DNA of 20,567 nucleotides from Eubacterium sp. AM49-13BH (GTDB taxonomy: Bacteria; Bacillota; Clostridia; Lachnospirales; Lachnospiraceae). Below are positions 16,886-20,567 of this stretch, in pieces. Each line of letters opens with the position of its first letter. Within the stretch, counting starts at the first letter, position 1. The stretch is from assembly GCF_003464165.1 (NCBI RefSeq), contig NZ_QSEK01000039.1:1-20567 (forward strand), in the 5' to 3' direction. The notes under the pieces were generated by a model, which did no database searches, was not told where the DNA came from, and saw only the letters and a list, made by a program, of their open reading frames with translations. The position numbers and the translations under genes are program-made.

Positions 16886-17029
16886 TTAATCATGTTCTTT
16901 AATATATTGAACTGCCTTTTTGTCACTCTTTGATTTTTTATACCAGCCAATACCTATCATTATAATTCCAACAATAATGGCTGTAGTTCTTATCAATGAA
17001 TCTGGAGAGAAAAATCTATAAACAGGAAG
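16886..17029 (-). pseudogene. 47-codon open stretch with a membrane segment, in frame after the ASCH stop
   Basis: Directly after the TAG of the ASCH gene and in the same frame, 47 codons stay open to a TAA at 16886. They encode a short head, a hydrophobic segment (about residues 14-29: RTTAIIVGIIMIGIGWY) and a lysine-rich tail ending in IKEHD, a typical small single-span membrane protein with a cytoplasmic tail. There is no ATG or clear ribosome binding site at the beginning; TTG at codon 12 is the only early start. It is probably the 3' remnant of a small membrane gene whose start was lost, or a very small gene with an unusual start. Confidence 0.35.
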
Positions 17030-17365
17030 CTATAGAACTTTTATTTCAATGGCAACAACACCATATTGCTCTATCATTTCTTTAGAATAATACATGAGCA
17101 TTTCTTTCGGATTTGCAATCTCATCTTTGTTATATCCAATGGATACTTTACTGTGATGCTGATACAATTCTTCAAAAGATAGATACCGATACATGTTGAT
17201 TACCATACAGTCTATTTTCTCTTTATTACTTGTATCTGTAAATATAATGGTATCACCTGTTGATATTAGTGAACGCTTCTCATCAAACAGTCGCATTTCT
17301 ATTGTTTTTGTTTGTTCTTTTATCTTTACGAAAGAATCATGCCATATGTCCATTTCGTGTGTCAT
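17030..17365 (-). CDS. ASCH-domain protein
   Basis: The 111-residue protein is a single ASCH (PUA-like) domain. The signature is KTIEMRLFDEKR (26-37), with a following GDTIIFTD strand and the C-terminal segment NPKEMLMYYSKEMIEQYGVVAIEI. ASCH domains are predicted RNA-binding modules; E. coli YqfB of this fold hydrolyses N4-acetylcytidine, but that activity is not shown for this branch. The start ATG 17365 has GGAGG at 6 nt; codon 1 of the longer frame (17380) would overlap that site. A small A+T-rich promoter could lie at about 17395-17425. Similar genes are common as singletons in gut Clostridia. The TAG stop is followed in frame by a membrane-segment coding stretch. Confidence 0.82.
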   Translation of the reverse strand: MTHEMDIWHDSFVKIKEQTKTIEMRLFDEKRSLISTGDTIIFTDTSNKEKIDCMVINMYRYLSFEELYQHHSKVSIGYNKDEIANPKEMLMYYSKEMIEQYGVVAIEIKVL

Positions 17366-17462
17366 AGCATACCTCCACACTTCCGATTCATTTTCTCCAT
17401 TTTAACATAAAACTTACCCAAGTAAAACTCCTATTCTCAATCATCCCTCTCCCTCTGACACC

Positions 17463-17480
17463 AAGTGCCACAAAAGTGCC
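17463..17480 (+). repeat. AAGTGCC pair, left copy (arm-site-like)
   Basis: AAGTGCC at 17463 and 17474, 11 bp apart in the same orientation, about one helical turn. The same pair with the same spacing occurs at 17776-17793. Phased direct repeats like this are typical arm-binding sites of tyrosine recombinases near element ends; a regulator binding site is the alternative. Confidence 0.6.
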
Positions 17481-17500
17481 CAACTTGCCTACAAACATTT

Positions 17501-17515
17501 CCAGTGTTTATGCGG
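17501..17515 (+). repeat. Inverted repeat, left arm
   Basis: CCAGTGTTTATGCGG here matches the reverse complement of 17676-17690 at 13 of 15 positions. The two arms flank the palindrome and the terminator. Confidence 0.5.
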
Positions 17516-17588
17516 GTTTTCAAAATCACAATAATTAATGCATGGAAATAATAAAGAATGAATTTCTTCACAAGACGACCGTTCCCCT

Positions 17589-17601
17589 CCTAGTCACTAG
17601 G
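17589..17601. repeat. 13-bp perfect palindrome
   Basis: CCTAGTCACTAGG, a dyad with a single central base. It lies 14 bp from the terminator stem. It may be a recombinase core site or a regulator operator. Confidence 0.55.
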
Positions 17602-17610
17602 CACGGAAAG

Positions 17611-17639
17611 AAAAAGGGAATGGTTTTTCAACCATTCCC
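17611..17639 (-). terminator. Strong rho-independent terminator, minus strand
   Basis: GGGAATGGTT (17616-17625) pairs perfectly with AACCATTCCC (17630-17639) over a 4-nt loop, and on the minus strand is followed by TTTTTC. It ends transcription coming from the zinc-ribbon operon or from an RNA in 17640-17760. Confidence 0.85.
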
Positions 17640-17646
17640 ATCTTAA

Positions 17647-17673
17647 TGAGCCCACCGGGGTTCGAAGCCGTGA
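17647..17673 (-). other. tRNA 3'-end-like fragment (possible attachment-site remnant)
   Basis: On the minus strand GGCTTCGAACCCCGG followed by TGGGCTCA looks like a T-arm, acceptor 3' strand and discriminator A, with a terminator directly after, as at a tRNA gene end. The T-stem has two mismatches and no matching 5' acceptor (GAGCCCA) lies within 100 bp upstream, so a full tRNA is absent. tRNA 3' ends are common integration sites. Confidence 0.4.
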
Positions 17674-17675
17674 GA

Positions 17676-17690
17676 CCGCTTGAACACTGG
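17676..17690 (-). repeat. Inverted repeat, right arm
   Basis: CCGCTTGAACACTGG on the plus strand; partner of 17501-17515 in inverted orientation, 13 of 15 matches. Confidence 0.5.
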
Positions 17691-17698
17691 TTTTCTTC

Positions 17699-17732
17699 CG
17701 ACTCCTTTATGGCACTAGTCCAGTAGGAGCCG
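17699..17732 (-). other. RNA hairpin of unknown role
   Basis: On the minus strand CGGCTCCT (17725-17732) pairs with AGGAGTCG (17699-17706) with one G-U pair, enclosing 18 nt. It stands upstream of the tRNA-like fragment and terminator, so a small structured transcript is conceivable. Confidence 0.35.
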
Positions 17733-17775
17733 ATAGCCCTTCTAATCGTTTTTATCAAATTATTAGTTTATAAAT

Positions 17776-17793
17776 AAGTGCCTGAAAAGTGCC
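17776..17793 (+). repeat. AAGTGCC pair, right copy (arm-site-like)
   Basis: AAGTGCC at 17776 and 17787, again 11 bp apart and in the same orientation as the pair 313 bp to the left. The linking bases are CTGA here and CACA in the left copy. Confidence 0.6.
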
Positions 17794-17860
17794 TGAAATT
17801 TCAATAATGATTATACAAATATATTTTGATGAATTTGTAAAGTTGATATTTCAACAATTA

Positions 17861-18717
17861 TTACTGCTTTTTCATATTAAGAGCATTTAATGAGAAATCA
17901 TCATTTACGAAATAAACACTTAAAGTTGTAATCATTATGCTATTATCATCTGTTGTATCAATTTGTATTGCACCTGTTCCAAATACTTTTCCTTGAAATG
18001 TATAAAGTGATGTTGCCTCTGAGTCTGGATTATTGGATAAAACAAGGTTTGCCTTTGAAGCATCAAATTCAAGTCTTCTACCAGACACAACACTGGCATC
18101 CAGTCCTTTTATCATATATGTATATTTTCTGCCTGAATCCATGTTTCTTCTAAACTTAAGGTCTATATTTACATTTGACCCATCTACTGAATTCACCTTC
18201 ATTTCCAACGAAACTGTACATGTATACTGTCCCATTTTCTGTTCCTCTTGAGCAAGCCAAGTACCTGTTAATTTTTCTGTCAAACTCTTTGTTGGCTGAG
18301 TTGTTTTTTCCTGTGTTGTCATTTCTGTTGATATTATACTCTCTGCTTTACTATCAGATATAGTTTCGTCTACTGACTCAGTTGCTACGACTGTTTCCAA
18401 GTCATTCTTGGCATTATTATCATCATTATTTGATTTTCTGCTTGTCACTGTCACTATAATTATAACAATAACAACAATAATAAGTACACCAATAACCCCA
18501 CACAATATAGGTATCATCCGTTTTCTTTTTCCAACTGGCTTATCTGATGTATCAATTACAGCATCGTCTATTTCAGCATTATCCTGTTTTTCTGCTTCCT
18601 TGCTTTGCTCTGAATCTACTGCTTTTTCTTGTGGCACAGTCTCAACTTTCGCTCCACATTCTTCGCAGACACAGCACTATCTTCTAGCTCTGCTCCACAA
18701 TTTTCACAATATTTCAT
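17861..18717 (-). CDS. Zinc-ribbon, single-span membrane protein with extracytoplasmic domain, frameshifted near the N-terminus
   Basis: I do not recognise the family. The start is ATG 18717 with AGGAGG 7 nt upstream. The first codons give MKYCENCGAELEDSAV; then one T is missing near 18668-18670, and the next frame continues CEECGAKVETVPQEKAVDSEQ and stays open to the end. Joined, the protein has about 285 residues: an N-terminal CxxC...CxxC zinc ribbon in the cytosol, an acidic linker, a basic KRKR followed by one membrane segment (IPILCGVIGVLIIVVIVIII), a Thr/Ser/Glu-rich spacer and a beta-rich outer domain beginning LTGTWLAQEEQ. The outer domain could be a small ligand-binding barrel; that is a guess. 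It lies 11 bp after the stop of the 573-codon gene, whose C-terminal zinc ribbon is similar, so the two are an operon and probably work together. Confidence 0.75.
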
Positions 18718-18728
18718 TATGCAACCTC

Positions 18729-20438
18729 CTAGAATTTATATCCACATGTTCCGCAAAACTTTGCTTTGCTCTTTATAGTAGCTCCACATTGTGGACAAGT
18801 TTTAAATTCACTTTCTACTGAAGTTCCAGAAACTGTATTCTTTACCTTATCTGTTGCTCCTGCAAACATTTTCTTTGTACCATCAAAGAACCCTGCTGCT
18901 TTAGGCTTTACATTTTCCGCTGTATTAACTTCTTCATTTGTTTCTTCTATAGCTGTATTCTTCTCAAATGGTACTTTACCCATAAGATTCTTTCCAAAAT
19001 TCTTGACAGAATCTTTTGCTGAACCAACTGCTTTCATCACATTTTCCTTACGACAAAGCTTTTTTCTCTTTTTAGTAAGTGCATCTAATAAAGACAGTGT
19101 TCCATATCCATATTCTCTCATCTTACCTTCGGCAGTAACAATATATGAATCAATAGTTTCTGAATCCTGAAATCCGTCAATGTATCCTGTAAGCTGACTC
19201 ATAATAAGCAACTGCAAATCTTCTCTATTCTTCTGATATACTGTAGATGGTAATGTTTCATAATATTTCTCTACCAAATCATCCATATCCATATCTTTTA
19301 CAGGTTCATCAAAGAATGTAGTAAACTGTTCTTCAGCCTTATCCCTATCATCAATAGTATCATACACATATGCATTAAATGTTCTTCTCTTTGTATAAAG
19401 TGATTCTTTATAATCATCCACCTCAGACAAATACTTACATTCAGTAACATCAAATGGTTTCATTTCAGCTCTTATCTGTTCTTCAAATGGAACGATACTT
19501 TCATATGTTGTATATTCGTTCATGTTATACATAGACCTGAGATAACTATCAGCTAAATCCTGTTTATCAATATTCAGATAATTAACTGTATTATTCAGTT
19601 CGTCTGTTAATCCATTGTGTTTTTTCATTATGTAAGAATATACTCTTGTCTCATATGGATTCAATGTGAGAATCTTAATAATCTGCTTTAATTCCAAATC
19701 AGGATTATTTTCATCATGGTCAAAGTTACCAGAAATTGCATTCCTTATTTCAGGTTCAATCTTTTCAAGTTCTTCTTCTGATGGATATGTAAATGTCTTA
19801 TTTACTCTGCTGTTTACTATTCTTGCAATTGTCTTATGAAGCTGATACACATCTTTTCCCATTGCACGAACCAAAGAATTTTTAGTACTTGCTCTTGAGA
19901 AAATATCTTCTTTTTCAGATTCAGCGGCTTTCTTATCCAATGCTCCTAACCCTGCTGATAACAATGCCGCTCCTCCTGCCACAACAGCATTCATAGCCAT
20001 TGTTTCAGTTTCTGCTTTGGCAACATTGCTCAAGTCTTTCCCAACATCACCTGTTTGTCTGTAAAATCCCAATGTCTGAAATGTACTTCCAGCATCTGCT
20101 ACCATTTCTTTTCTATCTGCTTTACCTTGTGCCACATCTGCGTCTATAGCATTTATTTCTCTGACAATGTTTAATATTGTATTCTTATAAGTAATGTCAA
20201 AATCTTTGCCATATTCTTCCCTAAGTACTTCTTCATCTACATCATATATTCCATATGAAATAAGATGTATAGCCCCTATCTGCAAATACTCTTTAAACAG
20301 TCTGTCTAACATATATTGTGCTGATATCTGTAAATCCTTATATGATTTTACATTCTTATCATAACTTTCTGATACCTTAACCTCTGCTTCTTTAGATAAT
20401 TGCAAAAATTTGTTTCTTAAAGAGTTATAAGCATCCAT
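18729..20438 (-). CDS. Large uncharacterised protein with C-terminal zinc ribbon
   Basis: I do not recognise the family. The protein has about 569-573 residues. It is mostly helical, charged and soluble-looking, with one glycine/alanine-rich hydrophobic stretch (MAMNAVVAGGAALLSAGLGA, about 151-170), a long acidic middle with many Tyr and Asp, a flexible Lys/Glu-rich part (about 455-540) and a C-terminal zinc ribbon with CPQCG (Cys552, 555) and FCGTCG (Cys566, 569). There is no signal peptide. The start is uncertain: ATG 20438 or TTG 20450, neither with a good ribosome binding site, and the region just upstream is an exact copy of the gene's own codons, so the true 5' end may be lost. It is followed by the zinc-ribbon membrane protein. 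A role in a membrane-associated complex is an inference from the pairing. Confidence 0.72.
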   Translation of the reverse strand: MDAYNSLRNKFLQLSKEAEVKVSESYDKNVKSYKDLQISAQYMLDRLFKEYLQIGAIHLISYGIYDVDEEVLREEYGKDFDITYKNTILNIVREINAIDADVAQGKADRKEMVADAGSTFQTLGFYRQTGDVGKDLSNVAKAETETMAMNAVVAGGAALLSAGLGALDKKAAESEKEDIFSRASTKNSLVRAMGKDVYQLHKTIARIVNSRVNKTFTYPSEEELEKIEPEIRNAISGNFDHDENNPDLELKQIIKILTLNPYETRVYSYIMKKHNGLTDELNNTVNYLNIDKQDLADSYLRSMYNMNEYTTYESIVPFEEQIRAEMKPFDVTECKYLSEVDDYKESLYTKRRTFNAYVYDTIDDRDKAEEQFTTFFDEPVKDMDMDDLVEKYYETLPSTVYQKNREDLQLLIMSQLTGYIDGFQDSETIDSYIVTAEGKMREYGYGTLSLLDALTKKRKKLCRKENVMKAVGSAKDSVKNFGKNLMGKVPFEKNTAIEETNEEVNTAENVKPKAAGFFDGTKKMFAGATDKVKNTVSGTSVESEFKTCPQCGATIKSKAKFCGTCGYKF

Positions 20439-20567
20439 TTCTTTTGTCAATACTACAGCTGTCTAACATATATTGTGCTGATATCTGTAAATCCTTATAT
20501 GATTTTACATTCTTATCATAACTTTCTGATACCTTAACCTCTGCTTCTTTAGATAATTGCAAAAATT
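20302..20567. repeat. 157-bp offset direct duplication within the 5' part of the large zinc-ribbon gene
   Basis: Bases 20459-20567 (109 bp) repeat 20302-20410 without a mismatch, and the copy runs into the window edge. The duplicated codons in the upstream copy are joined out of frame (MLDSCSIDK then a stop), so the upstream copy cannot extend the protein. This may be a real tandem duplication or an assembly artefact at a contig end. Confidence 0.9.

Larger units (their letters stand above)
17381..17860. other. Gene-free structured region, probable attachment or recombination site
   Basis: No credible coding frame is present over about 480 bp. Instead there are two pairs of AAGTGCC direct repeats at its two sides, a 13-bp perfect palindrome, a 15-bp inverted repeat, a tRNA T-arm-like piece, a hairpin and a terminator, each listed separately. 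This mixture resembles the end of an integrated element more than an ordinary intergenic space. No integrase gene is in the window. Confidence 0.5.

Noticed and set aside
16810..16890. A 26-codon frame (MNLIRAVLLCSMCENK...) just before the methyltransferase
   Set aside because: It overlaps the methyltransferase start, has no ribosome binding site and no other support; a leader peptide cannot be excluded but is not supported.
17640..17740. Complete functional tRNA gene
   Set aside because: Only the T-arm and 3' end look like a tRNA; the T-stem has mismatches and there is no pairing 5' acceptor or anticodon arm.

Overview
The window looks like chromosomal DNA of an A+T-rich, low-GC Gram-positive anaerobe of the Clostridia, most likely a gut Lachnospiraceae. 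The reasons are strong AGGAGG-type ribosome binding sites, a tRNA without an encoded CCA end, a GSI-alpha glutamine synthetase next to an ANTAR protein, separate FchA and FolD folate enzymes, an Nbp35/Mrp-type ATPase with an N-terminal cysteine cluster, and overall protein character. The genus is not proven; Lachnospira/Roseburia-like is my best guess.

Layout: 1-480 is non-coding, with three 62-bp tandem repeats and a terminator. 482-2936 (minus strand) is a dapF-fchA-folD operon (lysine/peptidoglycan precursor plus one-carbon folate enzymes). 2989-4922 (minus) is glnA followed by an ANTAR-domain regulator. A compact divergent promoter region separates glnA from two rightward genes for surface proteins, a CapA-like protein and a membrane-anchored polysaccharide deacetylase (5113-7525). 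7598-10201 is an iron-type alcohol dehydrogenase/aldehyde dehydrogenase pair with its own promoter and a bidirectional terminator. 10274-12763 (minus) holds a MATE transporter, tRNA-Leu(UAG) and a LacX/GalM-like epimerase, each of the last two with a readable promoter. 12942-16049 (minus) is an EAL phosphodiesterase gene followed by mrp. 16150-17365 (minus) holds a methyltransferase and an ASCH-domain protein. 17395-17860 is a gene-free, highly structured stretch that looks like a recombination or attachment site. 17861 to the end (minus) is a two-gene operon of uncharacterised zinc-ribbon proteins, one large and soluble-looking, one membrane-anchored.

How the genes work together: FolD here lacks the lysine and glutamine used for the cyclohydrolase step in E. 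coli FolD, and the adjacent FchA can supply that step. GlnA plus the ANTAR protein form a nitrogen module. The ADH/ALDH pair can interconvert an alcohol, aldehyde and acid. The zinc-ribbon pair is the least explained part and sits next to the putative recombination scar.

A quality warning: four genes (folD, capA-like, aldehyde dehydrogenase, zinc-ribbon membrane protein) each carry one small deletion that breaks an otherwise clean reading frame, and the right edge contains an exact 109-bp duplication. Sequencing or assembly error is the simplest explanation, so these genes may be intact in the organism.
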